This document shows positions 9,181-18,062 of a DNA stretch of 64,000 bases, in pieces. Under the pieces are notes generated by a model. That model searched no databases, had not been told where the DNA came from, and worked only from the letters and a program-made list of their open reading frames with translations. The stretch is from Nocardioides luteus (lineage in GTDB: Bacteria; Actinomycetota; Actinomycetes; Propionibacteriales; Nocardioidaceae). Within the stretch, counting starts at the first letter, position 1. Every line of letters begins with the position of its first letter. Location: the NCBI RefSeq assembly GCF_000960475.2, contig NZ_JZDQ02000002.1:124001-188000 (forward strand), given 5' to 3'. A program made the position numbers and the translations under genes.

Positions 9181-9468
9181 ATGCGTGTCACCTACATCTA
9201 TTCGCTTCTCGCCGCGCTACGCGCCGGTTCGTACGCCGCCGCGGCCCCACTTCTCCATCTCGAAACCGGAAGTGCGGTGGGTAAGCAGGTGCACAAGCTC
9301 GGGAAGCACTGCGGAGCCCGACTGGTCGCGATCAAGGACGGGCGCCTTCAACTGACCCCAGCGGGTGAGGAACTCCTGCCTCACCTCTTGCAGATAGTCG
9401 CCGCTGACGCCGCGATCAAAGCGCTGCGCGTAGCACGCCGGTCATCCGGCATGCCGGCCAACGCGTGA
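9181..9468 (+). CDS. orphan LysR-type HTH protein (no effector domain)
   Basis: 95 residues from the ATG at 9181, preceded at five bases by GGAGG. The whole protein corresponds to the LysR N-terminal winged helix: LLAALRAGSYAAAAPLL, then SAVGKQVHKLGKHCGARLV, and LTPAGEELLPHLLQI. It then stops, without the roughly 200-residue periplasmic-binding-like effector domain. It is either a compact DNA-binding protein or the remnant of a longer regulator; the downstream sequence shows no continuing LysR homology. It is divergent from the secreted protein and lipoprotein genes across 261 bases, so it is a candidate regulator of that pair. Confidence 0.6.
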   Translation: MRVTYIYSLLAALRAGSYAAAAPLLHLETGSAVGKQVHKLGKHCGARLVAIKDGRLQLTPAGEELLPHLLQIVAADAAIKALRVARRSSGMPANA

Positions 9469-9527
9469 AGCTCCCTGGCACGTTCCGCTCCCGGACGGTG
9501 AAACCGACGGTTCCGCCCCCAGGACCA

Positions 9528-10298
9528 CTAGACCTCGAAGTGCTTCCGCGCGAACTCGAGCGACTCGCGGAGGTCGGCGACGCGCTCGGCGCGGGAGCGC
9601 GCGCGGCGGGTGTTGATCTCGAGGACGATCTCGCCCTCGAACCCCGACGAGGCGAGGTGGCGCAGGAAGCGGTCGGCGCCCATGTGGCCGCGGCCGGGGA
9701 CGAGGTGCTCGTCCTTGGCCGAGCCGGTGCCGTCGGTGAGGTGGATGTGGCGCAGCCGCGACCCGAGCCGCTCGGCCATCTCGATCACGTCGTCGCCGGC
9801 GATCGCGGCGTGGGAGAGATCGATGGTGGTGTTGGCGTAGTCCTCGGTCGAGGGGTCCCAGTGGGGCAGGTACATCGGCGTCGAGCGCCGGGCCGCCCGC
9901 CACGGATACATGTTCTCCACCGCGAACCGCAGCCCCGTCGAGCGCTCCAGGTTCGCGATCCCCTCCACGAACCGGGCCGCATACTCCCGCTGCCAGCGGA
10001 ACGGCGGATGGACGACGACCACCTCGGCGCCGACCTCGATGGCCATCGCGGCCGAACGTTCGAGCTTCCCCCACGGCTCGAAGCCCCAGACCTGCTGGGT
10101 GAAGAGCAGCGTCGGCGCGTGGATCGCGACGATCGGCAGGCCGTGGTGCTCGGAGAGCTGCTTGACGGCATGGGTCTGCTGCGACAGCGCGTCGATCCCG
10201 ACCATGATCTCGACCCCGTCATAGCCCACCTCCGCGGCGTAGGTGAAGGCGTGGGCGGTCGACTCGGGATAGGTCGAGGACGTCGACAGCGAGATCAT
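9528..10298 (-). CDS. sugar phosphate isomerase/epimerase (AP endonuclease 2-like TIM barrel)
   Basis: 256 residues forming a xylose-isomerase-like TIM barrel. Metal-binding positions are visible in HAPTLLF, VVVHPPF, VENMYPW, TIDLSHAA, LRHIHLTDG and the final VLEINTR. The family includes sugar-phosphate isomerases and endonuclease IV-like proteins; this one resembles the actinobacterial homologue beside ppx (Rv0498-like). It lies nine bases downstream of the exopolyphosphatase gene and is probably co-transcribed with it. The physiological substrate is not known. Confidence 0.82.
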   Translation of the reverse strand: MISLSTSSTYPESTAHAFTYAAEVGYDGVEIMVGIDALSQQTHAVKQLSEHHGLPIVAIHAPTLLFTQQVWGFEPWGKLERSAAMAIEVGAEVVVVHPPFRWQREYAARFVEGIANLERSTGLRFAVENMYPWRAARRSTPMYLPHWDPSTEDYANTTIDLSHAAIAGDDVIEMAERLGSRLRHIHLTDGTGSAKDEHLVPGRGHMGADRFLRHLASSGFEGEIVLEINTRRARSRAERVADLRESLEFARKHFEV

Positions 10299-10307
10299 CG
10301 CGGTCTC

Positions 10308-11264
10308 CTACTCGGACCTGCCGACGTTGGCACTGCCGATGAAGGACAGGTGGTCGAGGCGGTCGAGGATCAGCCCCTCACGCAGCGCCCACGGGCAGAT
10401 CTCGAAGGCAGGTAGGTCGAAGATGTCGAGGCAGGCCTCGGCCACCAGCGCACCCGGCACGATCTGATGCGCCCGCGACGAGCTGACCCCGGGCAGCTCG
10501 GAGAGCTCCTCCAGCGACATCTCGAGCAGCTTGGGGATCCAGCGCTGCAGCTCGGCCAACGGCAGCTGCCGACGCACGCGCAGCCCCTCGCCGCTCGGCG
10601 CGGCACCACAGATGCGCGCCAGCGACCGGAACGTCTTCGACGTCGCCACCGCCATGTCGGGCTGGCCGTCGCGCAGGATCCGGCCCGCGTCCTCGGCGAT
10701 CGAGGCGCGGATCATCCTGCGCAGCTCGCGCAGCTCCTCCTCGGCGGGCCGGTCACCGAAGTAGCTGCGCGCCAGCCGGCCGGCGCCCAGCGGCAGCGAC
10801 CACGCGACGTACGGCTGCTCGTCCAGCCCGGCCGCGATCTCCAGCGAGCCGCCGCCGATGTCGAAGACGGCGAGCCGTCCGGCGGACCAGCCGAACCAGC
10901 GGCGTACGGCCAGGAAGGTCAGCCGCGCCTCGTCGTCGCCGGGCAGGACCTCGATCTCGACCCCGGTCTCGGCGTGTACGTGGTCGAGCACCTGCTGCGA
11001 GTTGCCGGCATCGCGCACCGCCGAGGTCGCGAACGCCAGCATCTCCGAGACCCCCTTCTCCTCCGCGACCTGCACCGAGTCGCGGGTGAAGGCGGTGAGC
11101 GCCTCGATCCCGGCCTCGGTCACGTCGCCGGAGTCGTCGAGGTGCTCCGCCAGCCGCAGCGGCTGCTTGAACGAGTACGCCGGCAGCGGGGCCGCCCCGC
11201 CGTGGGCGTCGACCACGAGCAGGTGTCCCGTGTTCGATCCGATGTCGAGTACGCCCAGACGCAT
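10308..11264 (-). CDS. ppx: exopolyphosphatase / Ppx-GppA family phosphatase
   Basis: 318 residues of the actin/hsp70-fold Ppx/GppA family, which removes phosphate from polyphosphate or converts pppGpp to ppGpp. The first phosphate loop is [15 protein letters not shown] at 3-17 and the second is [10 protein letters not shown] near 145. The conserved acidic and arginine positions appear in [10 protein letters not shown]. The short form without a C-terminal HD-like domain matches the mycobacterial Ppx1 (Rv0496) class. Gene order with the sugar isomerase is also as in mycobacteria, which supports assignment as a core actinobacterial gene. Confidence 0.88.
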   Translation of the reverse strand: MRLGVLDIGSNTGHLLVVDAHGGAAPLPAYSFKQPLRLAEHLDDSGDVTEAGIEALTAFTRDSVQVAEEKGVSEMLAFATSAVRDAGNSQQVLDHVHAETGVEIEVLPGDDEARLTFLAVRRWFGWSAGRLAVFDIGGGSLEIAAGLDEQPYVAWSLPLGAGRLARSYFGDRPAEEELRELRRMIRASIAEDAGRILRDGQPDMAVATSKTFRSLARICGAAPSGEGLRVRRQLPLAELQRWIPKLLEMSLEELSELPGVSSSRAHQIVPGALVAEACLDIFDLPAFEICPWALREGLILDRLDHLSFIGSANVGRSE

Positions 11265-11316
11265 GAGTTCGACTTTAGTGGCTCATCCTCCCCCGCAAGG
11301 AACTCCTAGCCAGCCT

Positions 11317-11859
11317 CTACGGCAGGATCCCCTCTTCGTAGGCCCAGGAAAAGAGGCTCTTGCCCGATGTGATCGGCAGGTACATTCCTGTCGCAAGCAG
11401 ATCATCCACGACGCGCGCTGCCTGCTCGCGGTCCCGGTCGAACAACGACTTGTACGCCTCGACGACCAACCAGAGCGTGTCATGGGATGGCACGCCTCGA
11501 AGATCGGCTTGCACGACCGCTGCTCGGTCGTCAATGAGAGCGGTGAGACCACGGTGCTGCGCGCATGCAATGACAGCACACTCTCCAATGTGCGCAGTCA
11601 CGCCACCTCCCATCTCTGCCTTGACCTGCAGCTGCGTCCAGACCTCGTCGTCAGTCAGTACGGCCAACTCAGCCCAGGAGACATCGGACACTCTCGGGAT
11701 CCCGCTCTGCATGACACGCCCGCGCTCGATCTCCACGTTGACCGCGTCGGGAACGAGAATGACGCCACCGGGCGCAAGCTTCTCGAGAATGAGCGAATGA
11801 CCGGCTCGGCAAAGGTGGGTGTACGTGCTGGTGTCGGTCACCCATGAACTGTCAGTCAT
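11317..11859 (-). CDS. PIN-like nuclease, predicted toxin
   Basis: 180-residue protein with the acidic residues of a PIN-domain RNase: Asp9 (VTDTSTYTHL), Glu43 and Glu45 (NVEIERG), Glu93 (HIGECAVIACA) and Asp110/Asp111 (ALIDDRAA). This arrangement resembles DUF3368-type PIN proteins. It overlaps the end of the Xre-ImmA gene by eight bases. That is the normal antitoxin-first, toxin-second order, so it is predicted to cleave RNA and to be restrained by its partner. Codon use is less GC-biased than in the surrounding core genes, consistent with horizontal acquisition. Activity is inferred from motifs only. Confidence 0.75.
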   Translation of the reverse strand: MTDSSWVTDTSTYTHLCRAGHSLILEKLAPGGVILVPDAVNVEIERGRVMQSGIPRVSDVSWAELAVLTDDEVWTQLQVKAEMGGGVTAHIGECAVIACAQHRGLTALIDDRAAVVQADLRGVPSHDTLWLVVEAYKSLFDRDREQAARVVDDLLATGMYLPITSGKSLFSWAYEEGILP

Positions 11860-12976
11860 CGTGTCCGATGAACGCGCGCCTCAGGTCGTCAATCGACGCC
11901 GGATCCTGAGGCGGAAGATCCGCGACGCTCAATGTGCCTCTGAGCAGCTCGATCACCCGCTCTTGGGTAAGAGACGCTCGGGCATAGCCTTGGAGAGCGG
12001 CAGCGGTGAAGCCAGGAGATAGGTAGTCATCGCTCAGTTGATCAGACCAGGAGAGTCCAAGTCGGAGATAGTCGCCTGAGCGCGGATCTTGGCGACTAAG
12101 CCGCTCGTGCTCCTCGCGATCGATGAGGTCAACGTTGCGCAGTTGCAGGATCGTGGCCGACCAGCTCACCTGGAAGGCGGCACCAACTGCCAGGGCTCGA
12201 TCGCGGCTCGGCCAGCTTGAGTTGTCGTTCCAGATCCTGCGCGCTCCTGCCCGCGGCACCAGGAGGTGGATTGCGAACGAGTTGATCATCTTCTCGGATT
12301 CCGCTGAAGCCTTGATGTCATATGCGTCACCACAAAGCCAATGACCCAGCTCATGAGCAAGCGTCATTCGGCGACGTCCCGACGGAGTATCACCGTTGAC
12401 AACGGCCGCACCAAGAGTCGCTCGATCCTCGCTCACCTCGACACAGCCACCGTCAGGCCCGCCTTCGCCGAGATGCGCCGAGTAGGTAAAGAGGCCGAGT
12501 GTCTCTGCAATCCGCCCTAGATCGGCGATTGGCTCACTCCCCAGCCTAAGCTCCCGCCGTATCTTCGCGGCCAGGTTCTCCGCTTCAAGATGCGTCCTCG
12601 GAACCCGCGCCCCCGCTGGCCGCTCGACGGCTTGAAGAAGCTCCATGTCAAGCAGGGTTCGGATGTCATTGGCGAAGAGCGACAGCGTCGTGTCCAGCGA
12701 CCTGCTTGTGTCGTGACCCTGCATGCGTCCGGACCGTCGACTGACGACAGCCGGCAGTGGATCGTTGACGAAGTATGACAATGGGCGCCCGAGTGTGCGT
12801 GCTATCTCCACGAGCTCCGCGACGTTGAGCTTGCGCTCGCCCTTCTCCAGACGAGTGATAGCCGTGCGGTCAAGGTGGACGGCACGAGCCAACCCCTCTT
12901 GGGTCACCCCAGAGTCTTCGCGCGCAGCAGCAATGCGCCTTCCAAGCGCTACTTTGTCCACGTGTGTGATTTTCAC
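11852..12976 (-). CDS. Xre HTH - ImmA/IrrE metallopeptidase, predicted antitoxin/regulator
   Basis: 374 residues. An N-terminal Xre helix-turn-helix (about 10-65; TQEGLARAVHLDRTAITRLE) is followed by an ImmA/IrrE zinc peptidase domain with HELGH at 208-212. Proteins with this architecture (COG2856) serve as repressors removed by proteolysis, and they occur as predicted antitoxins beside PIN proteins. Translation starts at a GTG lying inside a perfect dyad (12963-12979), which suggests autorepression. It is co-transcribed with, and overlaps, the PIN gene downstream. Whether the peptidase acts on its partner or on another target cannot be told. Confidence 0.85.
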   Translation of the reverse strand: MKITHVDKVALGRRIAAAREDSGVTQEGLARAVHLDRTAITRLEKGERKLNVAELVEIARTLGRPLSYFVNDPLPAVVSRRSGRMQGHDTSRSLDTTLSLFANDIRTLLDMELLQAVERPAGARVPRTHLEAENLAAKIRRELRLGSEPIADLGRIAETLGLFTYSAHLGEGGPDGGCVEVSEDRATLGAAVVNGDTPSGRRRMTLAHELGHWLCGDAYDIKASAESEKMINSFAIHLLVPRAGARRIWNDNSSWPSRDRALAVGAAFQVSWSATILQLRNVDLIDREEHERLSRQDPRSGDYLRLGLSWSDQLSDDYLSPGFTAAALQGYARASLTQERVIELLRGTLSVADLPPQDPASIDDLRRAFIGHDD

Positions 12977-12979
12977 ACA
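12963..12979. promoter_or_regulatory. dyad TGTGTGA-N3-TCACACA over the Xre-ImmA start codon
   Basis: A perfect inverted repeat with 7-bp arms and a TTT centre. It covers the GTG start codon of the Xre-ImmA gene, in the right place for autoregulation by an Xre repressor. If transcription starts at or just before the GTG, the message would be leaderless. Confidence 0.6.
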
Positions 12980-13134
12980 GCCTTGACCAGAGTCAAGCGT
13001 TCAGCAGAATCGCCGCATGCTGATCGCCTGATGGCCGGGGCCTGCGATACAGATGTCTTTGCTCGACGCTTTCGTGAAACCGACGATGTCGTGCACTCAA
13101 GGGAACTGCCGGGCCAGCGGCTCTGCCCGGCTCT

Positions 13135-14397
13135 TCATCTCCCCACCTCTGCCAAGGCGGGCTCTGGGATCGGGGTCCCACCAGCGGTGGAGGACTCCCC
13201 GATCCGGGCGTTGACCGCCCCGGCCACCACGACGACGAGCGCGGCGGCGGCAGGCAGGAGCAGGGCGGCATCGGTGCCCCAGCGCTCGGCGACGTTGCCG
13301 GTGATCGCGGAGGCCAGGGACTGGCCGAGGATCACCGCGGAGCCGAGCAGGGTCATCACAGTGGCGGACCGGCCGACCGGGCTGCGGCGGGCACCGAGGC
13401 CGTACTGCGTGACCAGCGTCGGCCCGATCCCGAGGCCGATGACGAGCAGAGCGAGCACCATCCCGGTCACCGACGACACCCCGGGCAGCGCGAGGGCACC
13501 GGTGAGCATCACCCCGCCGAAGACGAGCCAGCGTGCGGCCGAGGTGAAGCCGACCGGGAAGAGGGCGACGCCCAGCGCCAGCGCGGCCGACCCGACGCCC
13601 ATCGCGGCGTAGACCAGGCCCGCCTCCTCGGGACGGCCGTGGTCGGCCATGAACGCGGTCAGCGAGGTGAGCATCGAGCCGAAGAAGAGGCCGACGCCGA
13701 GGATGCCGACCACGATCACGACCACGCGTGGACGGGCGAGCTCGCGCACGGAGCCGGCAGCCGGCGTACGTCCTGCCGAGGCCTGCGCGGTGGCGGCGCT
13801 CGGATGGAGGGCGAAGGCCGAGACGAAGACCAGGGTGAGCGCTGCCGCGGCGACGACCGGCGCCCACGGGTCGACGGCGACGGCGAGGACGCCCGCGACG
13901 ACAGGTCCGACGATGAAGACGATCTCGTCGGCCGCCGACTCATACGCCATGGTCGAGTTGAGCACCCGGACCCGGCGTCCGGGGACGACGTACGCGGAGA
14001 TGATCGCCACCAGCCGCGACCGCGACAGGGGCGCGATCTGCGGGGCGGTCGCGCCGACCAGGAAGGCCACCGCCAGCACCGCCGCGTCGGGCAGCGGGCT
14101 GTAGACCACCCAGGCCATCGCACCGAGCGCCGCGGTGCTGGCGACGCTGACCGCCAGCAGCACCCGCCGCTGGCCGAACCGGTCGACGGCGGCACCGAGA
14201 AGTGGCCCGCACGTCGCGGCGCCGATCCCGACCATCGCCGAGTTCAGACCGCCGAGCGCCAGCGACCCACGGCCCGCGACGACCAGCGTCAGCACTCCGA
14301 CGACGACCATGGCGTACGGCAGGCGCGCGACCAGCGCGAGCGGGAAGTACGTCCCTCCGACGGCGCGCACCAGACTCTGCTCGCGCTGCTCTGACAT
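13135..14397 (-). CDS. MFS transporter
   Basis: 420-residue major facilitator protein with twelve predicted helices. VDRFGQRRVLLA is the loop 2-3 motif, and loop 4-5 carries SRSRLVAII. The start at 14397 is chosen because GGGAGG lies about ten bases upstream and the hydrophobic core begins soon after; an upstream frame to 14475 adds only a low-complexity leader. It resembles actinobacterial drug or metabolite exporters with no assigned substrate. It is divergent from the GntR/ABC operon across 231 bases. Confidence 0.85.
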   Translation of the reverse strand: MSEQREQSLVRAVGGTYFPLALVARLPYAMVVVGVLTLVVAGRGSLALGGLNSAMVGIGAATCGPLLGAAVDRFGQRRVLLAVSVASTAALGAMAWVVYSPLPDAAVLAVAFLVGATAPQIAPLSRSRLVAIISAYVVPGRRVRVLNSTMAYESAADEIVFIVGPVVAGVLAVAVDPWAPVVAAAALTLVFVSAFALHPSAATAQASAGRTPAAGSVRELARPRVVVIVVGILGVGLFFGSMLTSLTAFMADHGRPEEAGLVYAAMGVGSAALALGVALFPVGFTSAARWLVFGGVMLTGALALPGVSSVTGMVLALLVIGLGIGPTLVTQYGLGARRSPVGRSATVMTLLGSAVILGQSLASAITGNVAERWGTDAALLLPAAAALVVVVAGAVNARIGESSTAGGTPIPEPALAEVGR

Positions 14398-14594
14398 CTC
14401 TTTCGAACCTCCCGCTGCGAACCGCGGCTCTGTGCCGCCTTGGTCCGCCGGCGGGGCCAGCGCGAGGTGATACACACATTGGACACGGAGCGGTCGCTCC
14501 GCACCTACAAGAATACGCCGCCGGCCCCGCCCCTCCGGAATCGCCGACGCCGAGTCGCCGGCCCACCTCTCTTGCCTTGCCCGCCCTAGGCTCC

Positions 14595-14613
14595 TATAGT
14601 CCTAGTTATCTAG
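14595..14613 (+). promoter_or_regulatory. putative promoter and operator of the gntR-ABC operon
   Basis: A TATAGT -10-like box (14595-14600) is followed by the dyad CTAG-TTAT-CTAG (14602-14613) and then AGGAAG (14621-14626) as ribosome site for the ATG at 14629. CTAG-rich dyads at this position are typical of YtrA-subfamily GntR operators, so autoregulation is likely. The assignment is by eye. Confidence 0.5.
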
Positions 14614-14628
14614 TGAAATGAGGAAGCC

Positions 14629-15024
14629 ATGGTGATCGAGTTCCATCTCGACGGACAGTCTGGGATCTCGCCTTATCAGCAGATCGTCACGCAGGTTCGA
14701 CATGCCCTGAGGCTTGGTCTGCTGCGCGAGGGCGACCAGCTCCCGACGGTCAAGGACGTGGTGTCAAGGCTGGCGATCAACCCCAACACGGTGTCGAAGG
14801 CCTACCGCGAGCTCGAGCACGCCGGGCTCGTCACCGCACGGGCAGGCGTCGGGACCTTCGTGACCGCAACGATGAGTGATGACACTCTCGCCGCGCAGCG
14901 ATCGCTCAGGGCCGGCCTGGAACGCTGGTTGGCCAAGGCACGCCGTTCCGGGCTGGACGAGGAGACCATCGAGGCGCTGTTCCAGAGCACGGTCCGCAGC
15001 TCGGCCGTCCAGGACATCGCGTGA
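14629..15024 (+). CDS. GntR family regulator, YtrA subfamily
   Basis: 131 residues. The winged helix (about 10-80) begins SPYQQIVTQVRHALRLG, then LPTVKDVVSRLAINPNTVSKAYRELEHAGLV, the exact pattern of the YtrA branch of GntR. Only a short helical C-terminal tail follows instead of a large effector domain, as usual for this subfamily. The gene overlaps the ABC ATPase gene by four bases. YtrA regulators commonly repress a linked ABC transporter that responds to cell-wall-active compounds, and the same role is inferred here. Confidence 0.9.
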   Translation: MVIEFHLDGQSGISPYQQIVTQVRHALRLGLLREGDQLPTVKDVVSRLAINPNTVSKAYRELEHAGLVTARAGVGTFVTATMSDDTLAAQRSLRAGLERWLAKARRSGLDEETIEALFQSTVRSSAVQDIA

Positions 15025-15911
15025 GCACGGCGGTACGAGCCCGCGACCTGGGCAAGCGGTTCGGTCGCCGGTGGGCACTGTCCGACTGCAACCTGGAGGT
15101 GCCGGCGGGGCGAGTTGTCGGCCTGGTCGGACCGAACGGCGCAGGCAAGAGCACCCTGCTGAACCTGGCGGTCGGTGTGCTCACACCGACTACGGGCAGC
15201 GTCGAGGTCCTCGGGTCCCGACCGGGCGCCGGTCCGGAACAACTGGCACGAGTCGGCTTCGTCGCGCAGGACTCGCCCACGTATGGCGCGCTGAGCGTCG
15301 AAGACCACCTCCGGCTCGGCGCTCGCCTGAACCCGGGCTGGGACGAGTCCTTGGCACAGGCGAGGATCGCCCGGATCGGCCTCGACCTCCACCAGCGCGC
15401 CGGGCGCCTCTCGGGCGGCCAGCGCGCCCAGCTGGCACTCACGCTGGCCGTAGCGAAGAGACCGGAGCTGCTGCTGCTCGACGAACCGGTTGCCAGTCTC
15501 GATCCGCTGGCTCGTCGCGAGTTCATGCAGGAGCTGATGGAGGCCGTCGCCGAGCACGAGCTGAGCGTGGTGCTCTCCTCCCACCTGGTTTCGGACCTCG
15601 AACGCGCCTGCGACCACCTCATCGTGCTCGGCGAATCGCGTGTCCAGGTGGCCGGTGACATCGACGACCTGCTCGCGACTCACCATCGCCTGACCGGGCC
15701 GCGCCGTGACCCGGCCGACCTGCCCGCAGGTCAACAAGTGATCTCGGCAAGTCACACCGACCGGCAGACCACCCTGTTGGTCCGAACCGAGAGCCCTGTC
15801 CACGATCCCTCGTGGACGGTGAGCAGCCTCGACCTCGAAGACCTCGTGCTCACCTACCTGCGCAACGCCTCGAAGCAGGCGTCCGCTCCCACTCTGGAGG
15901 TGCTCCGATGA
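15021..15911 (+). CDS. ABC transporter ATP-binding protein (YtrB-like)
   Basis: 296 residues. Walker A GPNGAGKST is near residue 38, the LSGGQ signature near 132, Walker B LLLLDEP near 152, and VVLSSHLVSDLERACD contains the H-loop. The last 70 residues are an extension that ends with the 'EDLVLTYL' motif seen in Ytr/Bcr-type ATPases. A GTG start overlaps the gntR stop, and its own stop overlaps the permease ATG, so the three genes form one tightly coupled operon. It energises export or sensing of an unknown compound. Confidence 0.9.
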   Translation: MSTAVRARDLGKRFGRRWALSDCNLEVPAGRVVGLVGPNGAGKSTLLNLAVGVLTPTTGSVEVLGSRPGAGPEQLARVGFVAQDSPTYGALSVEDHLRLGARLNPGWDESLAQARIARIGLDLHQRAGRLSGGQRAQLALTLAVAKRPELLLLDEPVASLDPLARREFMQELMEAVAEHELSVVLSSHLVSDLERACDHLIVLGESRVQVAGDIDDLLATHHRLTGPRRDPADLPAGQQVISASHTDRQTTLLVRTESPVHDPSWTVSSLDLEDLVLTYLRNASKQASAPTLEVLR

Positions 15912-16936
15912 TCTGGCTCACGTGGCGACAGTTCCGGGCCCAGGCGTTGATGATCCTCGGTGCGCTGGCCGCAGTTGCCGCTGCCCTCGCGATCACCCGT
16001 TCGGGCGTGGCGGATCTCCATGACGTCGCCGGCGACCAGTTCCCGCAGGCATTCGCCGCGGATTCGGTCTACCCCGGCATCTACTACGTCTCAGCAGCGG
16101 CCGTGTACGCACTTCCCGCCCTCGTCGGCATGTTCTGGGGTGCTCCCCTCGTCGCTCGCGAGCTGGAAGGTGGAACCCACCGGCTGATCTGGAACCAGAG
16201 CATCACCAGAACGCGCTGGCTCGCCACCAAGATCGGCGTTGTCGTGGCGATCACCGTCGTCGCCGGGCTTGTCAGTCTCGCCGCGAGCTGGTGGACCGCC
16301 CCGCTCGATGCGGCGATCAACAGCGGGGCGGAGGACTCAGGCTTCTTCAGCGTCACCCGGCTCTCCGGCTTGCTCTTCGGCGCACGAGGCCTCGTTCCGA
16401 TCGGCTTCGCCATGGTCGCTTTCGCCTTCGGTGTCACAGCTGGGCTGTTGCTCAAGCGAACCGTGCCGGCGATGGCCGCCACGCTCATCGCAACCATCGC
16501 CATGCAGGTCGCCATGCCTCTGCTGGTGCAACCGTTGCTGTTGCCGACCGAGGAGAAGACCTTGGAGATCACGACGGACAACATGCGAGGAATGCGTGTC
16601 TCACCAGGCACCGACGAGATCCTGAGCATCGGCGTACGCCTCGACGACCCGGGTGCCTGGATCGTGACGAATGAGATCGTCGACTCGAAGGGCCAGGTGG
16701 CCACCCCCTTGCCGCTTCCCAAGTCCTGCATGCCGGACGAGGCCGGCACAGCGAAGGTGGGGCCACCGGCGAACTGCGCGGCCGCGATCAACGACGCGGG
16801 ATACCGTCACCACGTGGTCTACCAGCCCGCGGATCGCTATTGGACCCTGCAATGGATCGAGACCGGGCTCCTTCTCGTGGTCGCGGGGGCGCTGATCTCC
16901 TTCTGTTTCTGGCGGATACGGCGGGACCCGGCCTGA
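15908..16936 (+). CDS. ABC transporter permease
   Basis: 342-residue membrane protein, partner of the preceding ATPase. The N-terminus IWLTWRQFRAQALMIL is the usual start of this actinobacterial permease family, and about six hydrophobic segments are visible. A large external loop (about 215-300) contains two cysteines (SCMPDEAG, PANCAAA). The ATG at 15908 overlaps the ATPase stop codon. A strong hairpin (16953-16991) ends the operon. Confidence 0.87.
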   Translation: MIWLTWRQFRAQALMILGALAAVAAALAITRSGVADLHDVAGDQFPQAFAADSVYPGIYYVSAAAVYALPALVGMFWGAPLVARELEGGTHRLIWNQSITRTRWLATKIGVVVAITVVAGLVSLAASWWTAPLDAAINSGAEDSGFFSVTRLSGLLFGARGLVPIGFAMVAFAFGVTAGLLLKRTVPAMAATLIATIAMQVAMPLLVQPLLLPTEEKTLEITTDNMRGMRVSPGTDEILSIGVRLDDPGAWIVTNEIVDSKGQVATPLPLPKSCMPDEAGTAKVGPPANCAAAINDAGYRHHVVYQPADRYWTLQWIETGLLLVVAGALISFCFWRIRRDPA

Positions 16937-16952
16937 CGGCCACGTGAGCCGG

Positions 16953-16991
16953 GGTGCGGACTCCGCCGACAAGCTACGCGGAGTCCGCACC
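16953..16991. terminator. bidirectional hairpin between convergent genes
   Basis: Perfect 14-bp stem (GGTGCGGACTCCGC with its complement) and an 11-base loop, between the permease stop at 16936 and the stop of the SnoaL-like gene at 17004. There is no clear T-run on either side, as is common in high-GC actinobacteria. Confidence 0.75.
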
Positions 16992-17003
16992 GCCGGCCGT
17001 CCG

Positions 17004-17435
17004 TCAGGGTTCGAGGTCGACCACCCCGTTGCCGCTGAGGATGTCGAACGGCACCGAGACCTGGTCGTGGGCGATCACCCAGGTGCCGTCGATCTTGCGC
17101 AGTCCGTAGGTCACCCGGACCCACATCCCGGTCGTCGCGACCCCGTTCTTCATCGTCCCGCTGAGCCGGCCGAAGGCATATCCGTACGCCACGTCCTCAC
17201 CGACCGTGACGGTCAGATCCCGCAGCTCGTAGTCCACCGTCTCGAAGACCTGGAAGACCTTCGCCCAGTTGGCGAGCTTCGCCTCGATCCCGACGTGCTG
17301 GAGCGGCGGCTCGACGTCGAAGGAGATGACATCGGGTGCGTACGGCTCCCGCAGGGTGTCGAGGTCCTTGGCGCGCAGGCCGTCGATGATCTTCTGGATC
17401 TGGCCCCGGATCGCGGTCTCCTCGTGCGTGCTCAT
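17004..17435 (-). CDS. SnoaL-like / NTF2-fold protein
   Basis: 143 residues of the cone-shaped NTF2 fold used by ketosteroid isomerase, SnoaL and many small binding or lyase domains. The pattern QIQKIIDGLRAKDLDTLREPYAPDVISFDV, then WVRVTYGLRKIDGTWVIAHDQVS, is the DUF4440/SnoaL type. Its ATG overlaps the stop of the FMN reductase gene (ATGA). It is probably controlled by the adjacent ECF41 sigma factor, which itself carries a SnoaL-like domain. No catalytic residues can be assigned with confidence. Confidence 0.8.
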   Translation of the reverse strand: MSTHEETAIRGQIQKIIDGLRAKDLDTLREPYAPDVISFDVEPPLQHVGIEAKLANWAKVFQVFETVDYELRDLTVTVGEDVAYGYAFGRLSGTMKNGVATTGMWVRVTYGLRKIDGTWVIAHDQVSVPFDILSGNGVVDLEP

Positions 17436-18022
17436 GACCGCACCCCGGAAGCGCCGACCAGGCTGCCCGCGCGCAGCGGCGCGAGCGCGGTGCTCCACGC
17501 GACGACCTGATCGAGCATGGTGGTGAGCGTGGCGGCAGGTCGCTCGCCGGGCACGAACACGGTGTTGTTCTCGAAGTCGGTGAACAGCGAGAGCTCCACC
17601 GGACGGCTCACGTCCGCCATGCCCAGCGCGCTGCACACCGTACGCAGCTGGGCGACCGCGCGGGCACCGCCGCTGACGCCGTAGGAGACGAAGCCGACCG
17701 CCTTGTTCGTCCACTCCGAGCAGGCGTGGTCGATGGCGTTCTTCAGGACGCCCGGCATGCCGCCGTTGTAGTCCGGGGTCACGATCACGAAGCCGTCGAA
17801 CGGGGCGATCCGCTCGGCCCAGTCGCGGGTGTGCTGGTTCGCCGACGGCCCGAACATCGGCGGCACGGCCTCGTCGAGGTGCGGGAGCGGGTGGTCGCGC
17901 AGGTCGATCACCTCGAAGGCCGCGTCGTCGCGGCGCGACGCCTGCTCATGGACCCACCGGGCGACCTGTGGACCGTTGCGATTGGGGCGGGTGCTGCCGA
18001 TGATGATGCCGACTCTGATCAT
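17432..18022 (-). CDS. NADPH-dependent FMN reductase family protein
   Basis: 196-residue flavodoxin-like protein with the FMN phosphate loop GSTRPNR at 9-15 and the family motif PDYNGGMPGVLKNAID near 85. Relatives are NAD(P)H:FMN, quinone or azo reductases. GGAGT lies eight bases upstream of the ATG. It is divergent from the ECF41 sigma gene and preceded by a promoter-like sequence that matches the one facing the sigma gene (18063-18123). ECF41 factors are usually linked to an oxidoreductase, carboxymuconolactone decarboxylase or epimerase; a flavin reductase would fill that place here. Confidence 0.87.
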   Translation of the reverse strand: MIRVGIIIGSTRPNRNGPQVARWVHEQASRRDDAAFEVIDLRDHPLPHLDEAVPPMFGPSANQHTRDWAERIAPFDGFVIVTPDYNGGMPGVLKNAIDHACSEWTNKAVGFVSYGVSGGARAVAQLRTVCSALGMADVSRPVELSLFTDFENNTVFVPGERPAATLTTMLDQVVAWSTALAPLRAGSLVGASGVRS

Positions 18023-18062
18023 GTTCCGAACTCCTTGTTCGCTGGGGTCTGCTGATGTCCCT

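Noticed and set aside
12977..13134. A small gene between the Xre-ImmA and MFS genes
   Set aside because: 158 bases with no frame having both a start and a ribosome site; it holds the promoter for the toxin-antitoxin pair only.
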